Source of the DNA: a virus
Direction: 5' to 3' (one strand)
DNA length: 47,759 nt
IMG/VR virus record: IMGVR_UViG_3300050821_005333
Coordinates: 1-47,759 of that record
A program made the translations under genes and the position numbers. Of the stretch, positions 14,208 through 22,342 are shown piece by piece. The notes beneath the pieces are model-generated. The model was not told the origin of the DNA, did no database searches, and saw nothing but the letters and a program-made list of their open reading frames with translations. Every line of letters begins with the position of its first letter. The stretch's first letter is position 1.

Positions 14208-14239
14208 AGCCCCTTCTCAACTTTCGCTGAGAAGGGGCT
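14208..14239. terminator. Strong intrinsic terminator between convergent modules
   Basis: A perfect 12-bp stem (AGCCCCTTCTCA with TGAGAAGGGGCT) encloses an 8-base loop. On the minus strand it is followed by TTTTTATTT, the classic form, so it ends the leftward virion/lysis transcript just after the gene at 14263. On the plus strand the stem is followed only by AATTAAAATT, so it is a weaker terminator for the rightward arm. Confidence 0.9.
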
Positions 14240-14262
14240 AATTAAAATTGTGAATCTAAGCT

Positions 14263-15453
14263 TTAAGTATTTTTTATTGAGACAGCACTAACTTGAACAC
14301 CACCTGTATCTGCTGTTCCCAAAGTAATTGTCCAATTATTGTTGGCCGTTGCCTGTGGCATAGGAATTGGAAAATAAATGGTTTGCATATTTCCTGTAGT
14401 GGCTGTAAGGGCGACAATAAGACGCGTAGTTCCACCAGTAGAGTCTTTTAGTGTAACCGTTGTTGCTGTTGATCCAAGCTGCACGAAAGTAATCGACGAT
14501 ATGTCATTAAATACCCCTGCACCACCCGCTGCGATAAACGTTACTTCCGAAGTTGTTGCAAAGTTCGTACTTGTAACGGTTGTTAGATCTCGCACGTGAC
14601 CAGAAGTAGTTACAAGCCTTCCTGCCTTGTCCGCCATTAATCCAACAAGATTTCCTGCCGTAGCATTTGTAGGATTGGCCGTAGTCGCTAAGGCCCCTGG
14701 AAAGTTAGCCCTTGCTGGAACTGCAGAACCCGTAGCTCCGGTTTCGTCACTACGGACATTTAGATTAGCTGCCGTAGCTTGTGATACCGCCACATTCCCC
14801 TGATCGGAAGCTATAACAACAGGAATACTATTGGCAGATGTTTTTGACCCGAGAGTAAGAGAAACCGCGCTAATTTGGTTTAAATTTACCGTGACGGCTT
14901 GATCTGAAGCAATAACAACGGGTATCGAACTTGCAGAAAGTTTTGATCCCAGTGATGTATTTACTCCTCCGAACTGAGCAATATTTTCATTCCATGGAGT
15001 GGCGTTTGCTGTACCTTGATTAGATGTAACTGTCCCGCTAACTGGTTGGGTAACTGCGCTGCTATCGGTTTTAAGAGCATTGGAAGCTGTTACAGTGGCT
15101 GAATTCCCGCCTTGGTTGATCGTGGTTAACCAAGGGGTTGTATTAGCCGTATTGCCCGGTTGAACAGTCCAAGTACCAGATTGAGATACAGGAATCACTG
15201 TTTGATCTGAAGATAAAGCAACAGGAATAGACGAGGCCATTACTTTTTGGCCGAGAGTCACTGCGGTGCCACCATACTCCCCAATGTTAACCTTTGCCGC
15301 ATTAGCGGCGTCTATAAGAAGTTTGTTCAGAGAACCTGCGGTACCGTCAACAAGTTTTATGAGCTGATAATCTTCTAATTGTCCTCCATTGTTGATTTGG
15401 TCAGTTGCTACAAGTCTCCCTGAACCTGGAGTGATCGGTATGTCATTGGCCAT
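14263..15453 (-). CDS. Probable virion fibre or decoration protein with SIPVVIASDQ repeats
   Basis: The 396-residue protein is rich in Thr, Ser, Ala and Val and almost free of Cys, typical of extracellular beta-structured virion proteins. The motif LGSKxxAxSIPVVIASDQ occurs three times (LGQKVMASSIPVALSSDQ, LGSKLSASSIPVVIASDQ, LGSKTSANSIPVVIASDQ); TPW repeats lie between. Proteins with this phrase are common among phage structural genes. It is the last leftward gene before the terminator, downstream of the lysis genes. It may be a capsid fibre or tail appendage. Confidence 0.65.
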   Translation of the reverse strand: MANDIPITPGSGRLVATDQINNGGQLEDYQLIKLVDGTAGSLNKLLIDAANAAKVNIGEYGGTAVTLGQKVMASSIPVALSSDQTVIPVSQSGTWTVQPGNTANTTPWLTTINQGGNSATVTASNALKTDSSAVTQPVSGTVTSNQGTANATPWNENIAQFGGVNTSLGSKLSASSIPVVIASDQAVTVNLNQISAVSLTLGSKTSANSIPVVIASDQGNVAVSQATAANLNVRSDETGATGSAVPARANFPGALATTANPTNATAGNLVGLMADKAGRLVTTSGHVRDLTTVTSTNFATTSEVTFIAAGGAGVFNDISSITFVQLGSTATTVTLKDSTGGTTRLIVALTATTGNMQTIYFPIPMPQATANNNWTITLGTADTGGVQVSAVSIKNT

Positions 15454-15463
15454 ATTTTTTCCT

Positions 15464-15940
15464 CTAACTTTGCGTTATAGTTACTGTGACTATGATAGAA
15501 ACTGCGCTTGTTTTATTAAACGGACCTATAGGCGCGATGCGATTTAACATAGTGCTTGTATTATTTACATTGCCGTTAAATAACCCAAGTTCTTGCCAGT
15601 TAAAATTTGCGACGCCAGTACCAAAGGTTGATTTTATTGTAACTACTTCGGCTGAACGAGATGTTCCTGCATCTGCTGTTTGAATAAGAACGTTTGTGGT
15701 TCCTTTTAGGCCCGTGTCACCGACAGCGGCTGCAGTTGCATTATCTCCAACACCCACACTTCCTATCGCTGCAGGTGGTCCGTTTAAAGCGAAAAGTCTA
15801 TCAAGAAGAAGGTCTTTCCCTGCTGTGACAATGAGGTTGTCACCTTCTATGGTCTGAAGAAGTTTTTCTTTCGAATCTCCTTCATAAACGTCCAATTTCC
15901 AGTGCCCTTTTGGGCTTTTTAATGTATCTTGAAATTCCAT
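15464..15940 (-). CDS. Probable virion structural protein
   Basis: The 158-residue protein begins GHWKLDVYEGDSKEKL, followed by NLIVTAGKDLLLDRLF and SVGVGDNATAAAVGDTGL. This order (a Val/Tyr strand, a NLIVTAGK block, a VGVGD Gly turn) recurs in phage tail and baseplate-adjacent proteins. It is likely an external beta-rich component; its exact position in the particle cannot be told. The gene lies in the late run of small virion-like genes. Confidence 0.6.
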   Translation of the reverse strand: MEFQDTLKSPKGHWKLDVYEGDSKEKLLQTIEGDNLIVTAGKDLLLDRLFALNGPPAAIGSVGVGDNATAAAVGDTGLKGTTNVLIQTADAGTSRSAEVVTIKSTFGTGVANFNWQELGLFNGNVNNTSTMLNRIAPIGPFNKTSAVSIIVTVTITQS

Positions 15941-15948
15941 AATATCCT

Positions 15949-16146
15949 TTAGGTTAGAGGCGTAGTTGTCGTCATAGTTTTAGTAGCAAAAACTGATCCG
16001 GCTGAATGAAAAGCCCCCGCGCTATCAAACCAATAACCATTGGTCGATAAAAAATTGGCGTCAGCATTTGCGTCTTGCTGTGTTGCATAATTTTGTTTGT
16101 ATATTTCCCAACGACCGTTTTGTATTCTTTGAAATTGAACTTCCAT
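15949..16146 (-). CDS. Small virion-associated protein, unknown
   Basis: The start at 16146 (MEVQFQRIQNGRWEI) is preferred over the longer frame because it clears the upstream stop; the ribosome binding site is weak and A-rich, so the start is uncertain. The 65 residues form two strand-like parts (FQRIQNGRWEIYKQNYAT, NGYWFDSAGAFHSAG). It might be an accessory to the neighbouring structural proteins. Confidence 0.5.
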   Translation of the reverse strand: MEVQFQRIQNGRWEIYKQNYATQQDANADANFLSTNGYWFDSAGAFHSAGSVFATKTMTTTTPLT

Positions 16147-16153
16147 TTTTATT

Positions 16154-16894
16154 TTAAATAGCGACGACAGCATCAATGGCCCACGCATCTATTTGCAACA
16201 TCGTAGTAGGAGTAGCAACAACCGCCGCTGAATAACTTCCCACCAGTTGAAGATTATTAAGTTGCGTTACTGTTAATGAACTAATATTAAAAGTGAAAGA
16301 AGTAGCTTCCGAAGAAAAATCAACGCCTGGCCACCCAATCGTCGTTGTAGGGGGACTGTCCCAAATATGCTGATTAAAACCACCGGTGGAATTGGCGCTT
16401 ATGAACAAAGTATCGGCTAAGGCTAAAGTTACTCCCGGCACCTTAAAGAAGACCCGAATAAGGGCTGAAATGACCGTACTTCCGGGCCAATTCATGCTGC
16501 CAGTCGTTAGAGTTACAGGATTTGTAAGATCGCCAAGGGCGTTATTCGTTTTAACATTACAAAATGCCCCATCATTCTGTCCGTTTGCGTTACCTGGATT
16601 TGCTAAATTCGCGTCATTTGAAGCGCATCCTGTTGCCCAAGACCTGATATGGAATAAACGACTTTCGCTCGGTGCCGCATTTGAGTCCCCAAAATCCCCG
16701 GAAGGGAACGTTAAAGTAGCCGTTTCGCTAGGAGTTGGGTTTGTTTCCGCTTGAGATAAAGCTATGGCAAAGGTCGAGGCATCAGTTGGAGTATTATTAG
16801 AATCGTTTGCCTGAATGTTTAGTGTGAAACTATCAGTGAGTCCTGCACCACTTTTAATGATAACCGTCTGTGATGGAAAAAGCTTAAGGCCCAT
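16154..16894 (-). CDS. Probable virion structural protein, beta-rich
   Basis: The ATG at 16894 overlaps the upstream stop (TAATG), so the shorter start is chosen. The 246-residue product begins MGLKLFPSQTVIIKSGAG and is Thr/Ser/Asn-rich with many predicted strands (DSFTLNIQANDSN, VTLALADTLFISANS, SFTFNISSLTVTQLNNL). This pattern resembles jelly-roll or adhesin modules in phage appendages. No conserved family is recognised. Confidence 0.55.
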   Translation of the reverse strand: MGLKLFPSQTVIIKSGAGLTDSFTLNIQANDSNNTPTDASTFAIALSQAETNPTPSETATLTFPSGDFGDSNAAPSESRLFHIRSWATGCASNDANLANPGNANGQNDGAFCNVKTNNALGDLTNPVTLTTGSMNWPGSTVISALIRVFFKVPGVTLALADTLFISANSTGGFNQHIWDSPPTTTIGWPGVDFSSEATSFTFNISSLTVTQLNNLQLVGSYSAAVVATPTTMLQIDAWAIDAVVAI

Positions 16895-17274
16895 TAAAAC
16901 CAACCCGTGACACAAATCTGAGAGGTACCGGCGCTTCGTAGATGAATAGTAGTTGTTGTGTAGGGGAAGAAATCAGAAGTAGGAAGATTAGCTACAGGGG
17001 CCACACCGACCCAGTCGCTATTTGCGTCAGTGTTTGATGCAATAGCACCGTTTTTCACAAGAACTACATTGGATACATCGAAGTTTTTAACCCGAATAAG
17101 GCGAACTGGTTGAGAAAAGGTAATTGTTGTATCCGTAGATGCTACAAGACTCTGTTCAAACGATTGAAAAGATGTGAACTCTGTAGATACTTCAGAAACA
17201 ACTACCGCACCAGCGGAAGTAACAGATGCTTTATTTGCCCCTGCTGGATCAACTATTGTTGTCGTAAAGCCCAT
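16894..17274 (-). CDS. Probable virion structural protein
   Basis: The 126-residue product has repeating beta-strand segments (SAGAVVVSEVSTEF, STDTTITFSQPVRLIRV, NFDVSNVVLVKNGA, TTTIHLRSAGTSQICVTGW). Similar short, beta-only proteins form decoration or fibre-tip modules in phage. The stop overlaps the next start, so it is co-translated with its neighbour. Confidence 0.55.
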   Translation of the reverse strand: MGFTTTIVDPAGANKASVTSAGAVVVSEVSTEFTSFQSFEQSLVASTDTTITFSQPVRLIRVKNFDVSNVVLVKNGAIASNTDANSDWVGVAPVANLPTSDFFPYTTTTIHLRSAGTSQICVTGWF

Positions 17275-17276
17275 AA

Positions 17277-17879
17277 TTATGGTCCTAGTCTTGTAATAGC
17301 CAAAAGAAGCCCAAGAGGTGTACCTGTTTGAGTAGGCTGGTTTGTTTCTGTAGCGGTTTGTTCAAACCAGTACATAGTAAAGCTAGTTGTTTGGGCATTT
17401 GCATAAACGGTATCAAGCCCAATCGTTGCTCCTTGCTCCAAGATCAAAGTGGTTGCATCTATTTTGCTGTTTTCTCCACCAATATGAATAAGCGATGTAT
17501 TTTGTTCGCCACCAGTAAAACCAGACGAAGAAACATCCCAAGAAAAACTTATAATAGAAAGATCCGTATCACCCGCCGCGTCTATTAAAAGGTTTTGTGC
17601 GATGGGCTTATTTGCTAACTTTGGTAGTGGTGTTTGCGGATCAATATAAAGTTTTGTTGTTTGAAGGCCAAGAGAATCGTCTGCATTGACGATGGAGTAA
17701 ATATTAATATTTACTCCGCTTGCATAAGGATTTTGAATCAGAATACGGCGATGTTGATTAGCCGTAATAGATACAAGACCCGTTGTTATAGTATAGCTAA
17801 TACCCGCAGCAGCTTGTTGAAGAAAACCGCTACTACCAGGGTTGGTTGTGGTGACTAAGATTGGTGTGACATTTGGCAT
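17277..17879 (-). CDS. Probable virion structural protein, MPNxTPILVT family member 1
   Basis: The 200-residue product starts MPNVTPILVTTTNPGSSGFL. The first ten residues nearly match the N-terminus of the gene at 18435 (MPNITPILVT), so the two share a module, possibly a common particle anchor. The rest is beta-rich with INIYSIVNADDSLGLQTTKL and QTTSFTMYWFEQ. A fibre or capsid-decoration role is inferred from composition and place. Confidence 0.6.
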   Translation of the reverse strand: MPNVTPILVTTTNPGSSGFLQQAAAGISYTITTGLVSITANQHRRILIQNPYASGVNINIYSIVNADDSLGLQTTKLYIDPQTPLPKLANKPIAQNLLIDAAGDTDLSIISFSWDVSSSGFTGGEQNTSLIHIGGENSKIDATTLILEQGATIGLDTVYANAQTTSFTMYWFEQTATETNQPTQTGTPLGLLLAITRLGP

Positions 17880-18026
17880 TTAGGTATACAGTATTAAAAG
17901 ATCAAGACCATTTGGCATAATTTCCACAATAGTGCATGGATAATTAGCGTCTATCCATGCTTGAAGCGTTGCAGTATCGGATGCACTCGTCAATTTGACA
18001 TGCGCAACATGATAAGGATCAGCCAT
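17880..18026 (-). CDS. 48-residue protein, unknown
   Basis: A complete frame from ATG 18026 to a TAA next to the following ATG gives MADPYHVAHVKLTSASDTAT and on to LDLLILYT. It fills exactly the gap between two structural-like genes. The alternation of strand and helix (HVKLTSASDTATLQAWIDA, TIVEIMPNG) suggests a small alpha/beta fold. No family is recognised. Confidence 0.6.
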   Translation of the reverse strand: MADPYHVAHVKLTSASDTATLQAWIDANYPCTIVEIMPNGLDLLILYT

Positions 18027-18028
18027 GA

Positions 18029-18430
18029 TTAAAAGTCTGAAACTTGAACTGAAGAAGCACCGGCAGATTTAATAGCGGATACAACACCGGTATAACCAGA
18101 AATATCCAGCTCCATATTTGCAGTAAGACGCCAGGTATAATTGGTGGCTGTAGCGCCTGCTCCGGCCAAAACAAATAGGATCCCCGATTCATTAAAAATA
18201 ACGGCTTGTTGACGAGCTGGACGCGCTGCAAGAAGAGTGGCAACCGTAGTACTTACAGCTACTCGCGTTACTGTTGCTGAAGAAACGCTACCAGGAGAAA
18301 CAGGAAGAGGGGTACCACCGGTGATACCTTGAACAGAAAATACGTCTGCACCCGGAGTACCGGCAACACCAGATCCAGTTACAGGAAGAGTTGTATTATC
18401 AATTAAAACTTCATTTGTAGACACGGACAT
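18029..18430 (-). CDS. Probable virion structural protein
   Basis: The 133-residue product is Val/Thr/Ala-rich. Its second half (TVATLLAARPARQQAVIFNE, GILFVLAGAGATATNYTWRL) matches a pattern common in small phage decoration proteins: a segment that binds via R-x-x-R-x-x-V-I-F-N-x-S and then ILFV.AGAGA. It is likely a surface component. The next gene starts three bases after its stop. Confidence 0.6.
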   Translation of the reverse strand: MSVSTNEVLIDNTTLPVTGSGVAGTPGADVFSVQGITGGTPLPVSPGSVSSATVTRVAVSTTVATLLAARPARQQAVIFNESGILFVLAGAGATATNYTWRLTANMELDISGYTGVVSAIKSAGASSVQVSDF

Positions 18431-18434
18431 AATT

Positions 18435-18725
18435 TCACCATCCTAATGTTCTATTATCCCATGCAATATTAGCTTGAAATTGTTCACGGGTTTTTCTACT
18501 TAAATTATTAAAAGAGGTTCTTGCCACTTGCCAAACAGTTGCACTAGTAGGGCTACCTGCTGGAGCTATTCCTTTATAGGTAAATCCGTTAACGTAAGAT
18601 GCTGGTATATCCCATCGTACTTCTTCGGTCGATAAAACGTAATCGAGTTGTAGTCTCGTAAAAGCGTCTAAAGATGCAATTGATGTAACATTGCCCGTTA
18701 CAAGTATTGGTGTTATATTTGGCAT
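18435..18725 (-). CDS. Probable virion protein, MPNxTPILVT family member 2
   Basis: The 96-residue product shares its N-terminus (MPNITPILVTGNVTS) with the gene at 17277. After it come LDAFTRLQLDYVLSTEEVRW and SFNNLSRKTREQFQANIAW, which differ from the longer relative. The shared opening suggests a common docking strand or a duplication followed by divergence. Confidence 0.55.
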   Translation of the reverse strand: MPNITPILVTGNVTSIASLDAFTRLQLDYVLSTEEVRWDIPASYVNGFTYKGIAPAGSPTSATVWQVARTSFNNLSRKTREQFQANIAWDNRTLGW

Positions 18726-18741
18726 ATATAGCTTCCTCTAG

Positions 18742-19086
18742 CTATAACTGTTCTACTAAGATCGTGCTCCTTACTATATGTGAATTAACTAAATCCGATG
18801 TCGTCACTTGCACTGTAAGGACATCCCCGTTCATGATATCGTAAGGGGACGAATGAAAGTCAAGAAAAAGAGTTTGAACAGCCCCGTTAATTCTTCCACC
18901 GCCAATCACTGTAACATTCCTAGTCACTGTTACATCACAATCTATCTCGCTCCAAATATACAGCCCTTTAAAACGATAGGCAGCTCTATTGAAATTAGTT
19001 CCAGCAGGAGGCACAGGGCCATTAACACTATTGACGACCGTAGGAGTGTTACCTGGGACAGAAATGGAATTATAAACATTATTCAT
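18742..19086 (-). CDS. Probable virion structural protein
   Basis: The 114-residue product is beta-rich (YNSISVPGNTPTVVNSVNGP, DVTVTRNVTVIGGGRI, GDVLTVQVTTSDLVN). It is the first gene of the small structural-like series downstream of the lysis cassette. No specific family is recognised. Confidence 0.55.
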   Translation of the reverse strand: MNNVYNSISVPGNTPTVVNSVNGPVPPAGTNFNRAAYRFKGLYIWSEIDCDVTVTRNVTVIGGGRINGAVQTLFLDFHSSPYDIMNGDVLTVQVTTSDLVNSHIVRSTILVEQL

Positions 19087-19092
19087 TTTTCC

Positions 19093-19299
19093 TCATGGAC
19101 TACATCGACCGCAGTTACACAGGTCTGGTTTGTCCTTGTCTAAAAGAACAGACGGTTTAACGGCTTTTGACCGCCATGTAAATGTCGCTTTACATTCATC
19201 GCAATGCGCTATAAAAACTTGTATATGGTTTCGTCTACCTAGTATCGCCCGACAAACCGGACAAACCATTGATTCATTGGATTCTTGTAGGTTCCACAC
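19093..19299 (-). CDS. Small zinc-ribbon protein
   Basis: The 68-residue product has three cysteine pairs: CPVC near residue 13, HCDEC near residue 33, and CNCGRC at the end. The start used is GTG at 19299; an internal ATG at 19269 is possible. A zinc-ribbon fold is nearly certain; the role is unknown. It sits between the XhlA-like gene and the small structural genes. Confidence 0.6.
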   Translation of the reverse strand: MWNLQESNESMVCPVCRAILGRRNHIQVFIAHCDECKATFTWRSKAVKPSVLLDKDKPDLCNCGRCSP

Positions 19300-19312
19300 A
19301 TCATACTCTGTT

Positions 19313-19516
19313 TTACCGATGAGGCATGGCTGCGCTAATAATAATGGCCGCTACGCTCCCTATAAAAGAATGGAGTTTAGATTGGGCTTTATGTCTAGCA
19401 ACAAGTACAGCAACATCCGTTTTAACTGTTGGTAGGTCTTCAGTGCGCACCCTATCCACCTTGTCTTCGAGCCTATCGAATCTTGCCAATAACTGCTCTA
19501 ACTGAGTCGAGTCCAT
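19313..19516 (-). CDS. XhlA-like holin-accessory membrane protein
   Basis: The start at 19516 is chosen because AAGGA lies 8-12 bases upstream. The 67 residues have an amphipathic coiled coil (MDSTQLEQLLARFDRLEDKV and VKTDVAVLVARHKA) followed by one transmembrane helix (SFIGSVAAIIISAAM). This architecture matches haemolysin XhlA-type proteins that work with holins to permeabilise the membrane. Its place beside a 3-TM holin candidate supports the call. Confidence 0.65.
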   Translation of the reverse strand: MDSTQLEQLLARFDRLEDKVDRVRTEDLPTVKTDVAVLVARHKAQSKLHSFIGSVAAIIISAAMPHR

Positions 19517-19609
19517 GTGTTTATCCTTGTTTTTGTCTTGCAAATTGCGCCGGGAGGTTTTTTGAGGAGACGGATATTAACCCGGCAATCGAACCGCCTA
19601 ACCTTGAAT

Positions 19610-20158
19610 TTATGCTTTCGGTTTTGATGTGTTTCTGGAGCCGAACCACCAAAGGACCACGGATGTGGTCAAATAAAGAATCGTATTGACGAGTCTTTCA
19701 AGAAGTCCAAAGGAATCCATAGAATTATTTGCTAGGAGGCTTCTAGTTTGGTGATAGATCAAAGTGGTAATGGCGCAAAGATAGACAGTGAGACCGGGGC
19801 GAATTATAGCCCTAAAAGCATCAAGAAAGACGAGAATCCAGTTCTGAGCATGGGTCAGGAGCGATTTTTCTGAATACTGGACTGGCTCTGTTTTGTAGGA
19901 CTCTGCTAGAGCTTCTGCATCAGCTTTATCAGTTTCGCCTTGGGTTGTAATCTGCGCTATTTGAGTACGAGAGGCCCATTCTTGGGCTTGCATTTGTATA
20001 TCAAGTTTTCGTTGCTCTAGTTCATTCAACCCTTTCTGTTTTTCTAGATCAATTTCTAACTGCTTCGTTTTATATTGGTAAATGGATTGTAAAGCAGTTC
20101 CAATAAGACCAGTGATGCCGCCGCCAAAAATAGAAGTTACCATATCGAGAACATTCAT
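19610..20158 (-). CDS. Holin-like membrane protein
   Basis: The 182-residue product starts with a hydrophobic glycine-rich helix (VTSIFGGGITGLIGTAL), then a long charged helix (KQLEIDLEKQKGLNELEQRK), then several membrane segments (NWILVFLDAFRAIIRPGL, TVYLCAITTLIYHQ, ILYLTTSVVLWWFG). The DAFRAIIRPGLT phrase is typical of the three-TM phage holin-like family. It would control lysis timing. It overlaps the DUF5675 gene upstream by four bases. Confidence 0.7.
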   Translation of the reverse strand: MNVLDMVTSIFGGGITGLIGTALQSIYQYKTKQLEIDLEKQKGLNELEQRKLDIQMQAQEWASRTQIAQITTQGETDKADAEALAESYKTEPVQYSEKSLLTHAQNWILVFLDAFRAIIRPGLTVYLCAITTLIYHQTRSLLANNSMDSFGLLERLVNTILYLTTSVVLWWFGSRNTSKPKA

Positions 20159-20544
20159 CGTATTTCCAGTAAAAATGGTTCTTTGTTGAAGGTTGAATTA
20201 AACAACCGTACTGCTGACGTAGACAAAAGTATGGCAGGTTTTCCGTCCATGGTTCCTCGCTTCTCCCCAAGAGCCACACATCCTAAAACTTGGCTTGTAA
20301 AATTAGCCGAGTGTATTCGAATGCCGGATCTTTTTGGGACTCCTGTAATCTCATAAGTAAACTTTTTAAGCCGGGGGGATAAGGACCATATGCATTTATA
20401 TGTACCAATTGGAATACACGAAACATTATTCTGATTGTCTTCCCATGGCCGTTCTATAGTAAACCACTGTTGAAGCCCTGTAGTTATCAGGCCGAAAGTT
20501 CCAAGTTTACCAGACATTTGTCGTATGAGAGTGGCTCGTTTCAT
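20155..20544 (-). CDS. DUF5675-family lysis-region protein
   Basis: The 129-residue protein follows the DUF5675 signature: FTIERPWEDNQNNVSCIPIG, then GTYKC, FTYEITGVPKRSGIRIHSAN, and a conserved GCVALGEKRG with DGKPAILLST. The conserved His, Cys and Arg residues resemble a cysteine active site of the L,D-transpeptidase type, but activity is unproven to my knowledge. Its place next to holin-like genes makes a cell-wall role plausible; no other endolysin is seen in the window. Confidence 0.75.
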   Translation of the reverse strand: MKRATLIRQMSGKLGTFGLITTGLQQWFTIERPWEDNQNNVSCIPIGTYKCIWSLSPRLKKFTYEITGVPKRSGIRIHSANFTSQVLGCVALGEKRGTMDGKPAILLSTSAVRLFNSTFNKEPFLLEIR

Positions 20545-20696
20545 TTCGATTGGTTTTTCTTTAAGTAATCGTGCAAATGAGTTGGACTTTTGTACTTAGG
20601 TAGCTTTTTCTTGGGGGTTTCCTTTTCCCATCTTTTTGCAATATCTGGATGAACGGCCCATAAAAACTTTCTTTGTTGTTGGCTTTGTATCGGCAT
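20541..20696 (-). CDS. Small conserved phage protein with SQQQRKFLWAVHP motif
   Basis: The 51-residue frame begins MPIQSQQQRKFLWAVHPDIA and continues KRWEKETPKKKLPKYK. This matches a very common tiny phage protein (polar start, Q-x-R-x-x-W/F-x-x-x-x-P, then A-x-x-W/F-x-x-E-T-P and L-P-x-x). Its function is unknown, although it often sits next to virion or lysis genes. Both ends overlap neighbours, confirming the frame. Confidence 0.7.
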   Translation of the reverse strand: MPIQSQQQRKFLWAVHPDIAKRWEKETPKKKLPKYKSPTHLHDYLKKNQSK

Positions 20697-22342
20697 TATG
20701 GTTGTCCGTTTGTTTGCACGTGATCCACAAGAGTCTGATATTCCGGGTTACTCGTCGCTAAAACAAAGTGAGTAGCAGCAAGTTGGTTTCCCCCGACCTT
20801 CGCAGCTTTTACCAGAATAGGGCCGAATTTATCGACTATCGGTTTTAAAGCCGTATTACCATAGGATTCTGACGCGCTCATATACATGTCCAAAATCCCT
20901 TTAGCGACTTGTCCGCCATTCACAGCCCCACCCGCTGCGTGTCCGAGACCCGCTCCTGCTATTCCGCCTAAAGGAAGGCCGGTCGTTCTACCAATTGCAT
21001 ATCCCAAAGAAGGAAGAAGAGCCCGCATACCAAGTCCTGTACCAGGTTCATCGAAGTTCTCTTTGGTTTGGGCCTTTTCTATCATGTCTTTTAAATCTTG
21101 TCCCGTCGCATTTTTAATTCGGTCAAGGATTCCTTCTCCCTGGGGTTTACCTTCTTTTAAAACGTTCCCGATCTTAGTAGACGTAGTATCAGTTGGAGCT
21201 AAATCACCTTCTTCGTTTAATTTAAGGCCAAAATGAGTCTGGGCATCCTTAGATAATTTCACCAGGTCGGAAGAAGGGGCTATTTGTTCGGCATAAGCGG
21301 GATTAGAAGATCGAAGGATATCGTTAAGTTGCCCGCTTAAGTCTTTTAAGGCCCCTTGTTTCGCCCCCGCTTCTGGGTTCCCAAAGGTCGAGTCTTTCGT
21401 AGCTTTTTGTAAATCGTCAATTACTCCTCTTAGAAGGGTCTCATCTACTTGTCCGCCGTTTTGTTGAGCCATTCCATGAATCCTAATAAATTCTTTCTCT
21501 AAGGCGTCAACGGCTGGTTGCATCCCGGTTTTTATTTCACCGTTTCTATAATACTTATCAGCCGCAGCTTGGAATACATCCGCTACTTTACCAAGGGTAA
21601 TCTGGTTTTCACCCGGCTGTAATAATGATCTTGCTTGTTCACTTAACCCGCCAGAGGCTTTTCCGATATCTGTGACGGCACCTGTTACTTGTTCGGCAAG
21701 TTGGGATCGACTTAAAGCCTCTTGGACGGCTTTTGGGTTGCTTAAATAACTTTTAATATCATCCAAAGTAGTATTTTTGCCCATAGAGGCGACAACACGT
21801 TGGGCACCTTCAGGAACGGCTTCTAAGGCCTTTCCAGCGGCTCCAAGAACCCCACCAGTCACTCCACCAGTAATGGCCCCTTTAGCCACTTCTGGGAGCA
21901 TTTCTGAAGGTTTATTGGCCACATCTGCGCCTGAAAGGGCACCAATACCAGCGCCAGTAGCGGCAGCACCTAAAATACCTCCGCCAAGTACCTCAGGAGC
22001 AGCCAAACCCGTTCCAACCATTCCAGCTACTTTACCGGCCCCATAAGCGACGGGGTGGGCTTGCCATCCCGTCTCTTTACCTTTTTCCCATTCTCCATGA
22101 ACTTGTTCGTATGTTTTTGGGGTGACAGCCGATTCAATACCGGAAAGGGCCGTTTCTAGTCCCGGAACCCCAGAAACCGCCCCATAACCTGCTGATTTAA
22201 GAACCCCAGGTTGTTCAGGTTGTACCATGTCATTATATTCGGGATACTTTGCAAGCACTTTTTGCGCTAGCTCTGTATCATCTATATCATGATATTCAGG
22301 GTATTTCTGCTTTACGTGTTGACCAAATTCTGCTGGTGTCAT
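20696..22342 (-). CDS. Large internal virion (ejection) protein candidate
   Basis: The 548-residue protein has an N-terminal pair of short repeats (KQKYPEYHDIDDTELAQKV, then AKYPEYNDM). Next come long Gly/Ala-rich hydrophobic segments (GAGKVAGMVGTGLAAPEVLG and KGAITGGVTGGVLGAAGKAL) and a helical middle. A second Gly-rich segment is near the C-terminus (GYAIGRTTGLPLGGIAGAGL). This composition is typical of ejected core proteins of short-tailed phages that may form a channel across the envelope. It is part of a block of three such genes. The role is inferred. Confidence 0.65.
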   Translation of the reverse strand: MTPAEFGQHVKQKYPEYHDIDDTELAQKVLAKYPEYNDMVQPEQPGVLKSAGYGAVSGVPGLETALSGIESAVTPKTYEQVHGEWEKGKETGWQAHPVAYGAGKVAGMVGTGLAAPEVLGGGILGAAATGAGIGALSGADVANKPSEMLPEVAKGAITGGVTGGVLGAAGKALEAVPEGAQRVVASMGKNTTLDDIKSYLSNPKAVQEALSRSQLAEQVTGAVTDIGKASGGLSEQARSLLQPGENQITLGKVADVFQAAADKYYRNGEIKTGMQPAVDALEKEFIRIHGMAQQNGGQVDETLLRGVIDDLQKATKDSTFGNPEAGAKQGALKDLSGQLNDILRSSNPAYAEQIAPSSDLVKLSKDAQTHFGLKLNEEGDLAPTDTTSTKIGNVLKEGKPQGEGILDRIKNATGQDLKDMIEKAQTKENFDEPGTGLGMRALLPSLGYAIGRTTGLPLGGIAGAGLGHAAGGAVNGGQVAKGILDMYMSASESYGNTALKPIVDKFGPILVKAAKVGGNQLAATHFVLATSNPEYQTLVDHVQTNGQP

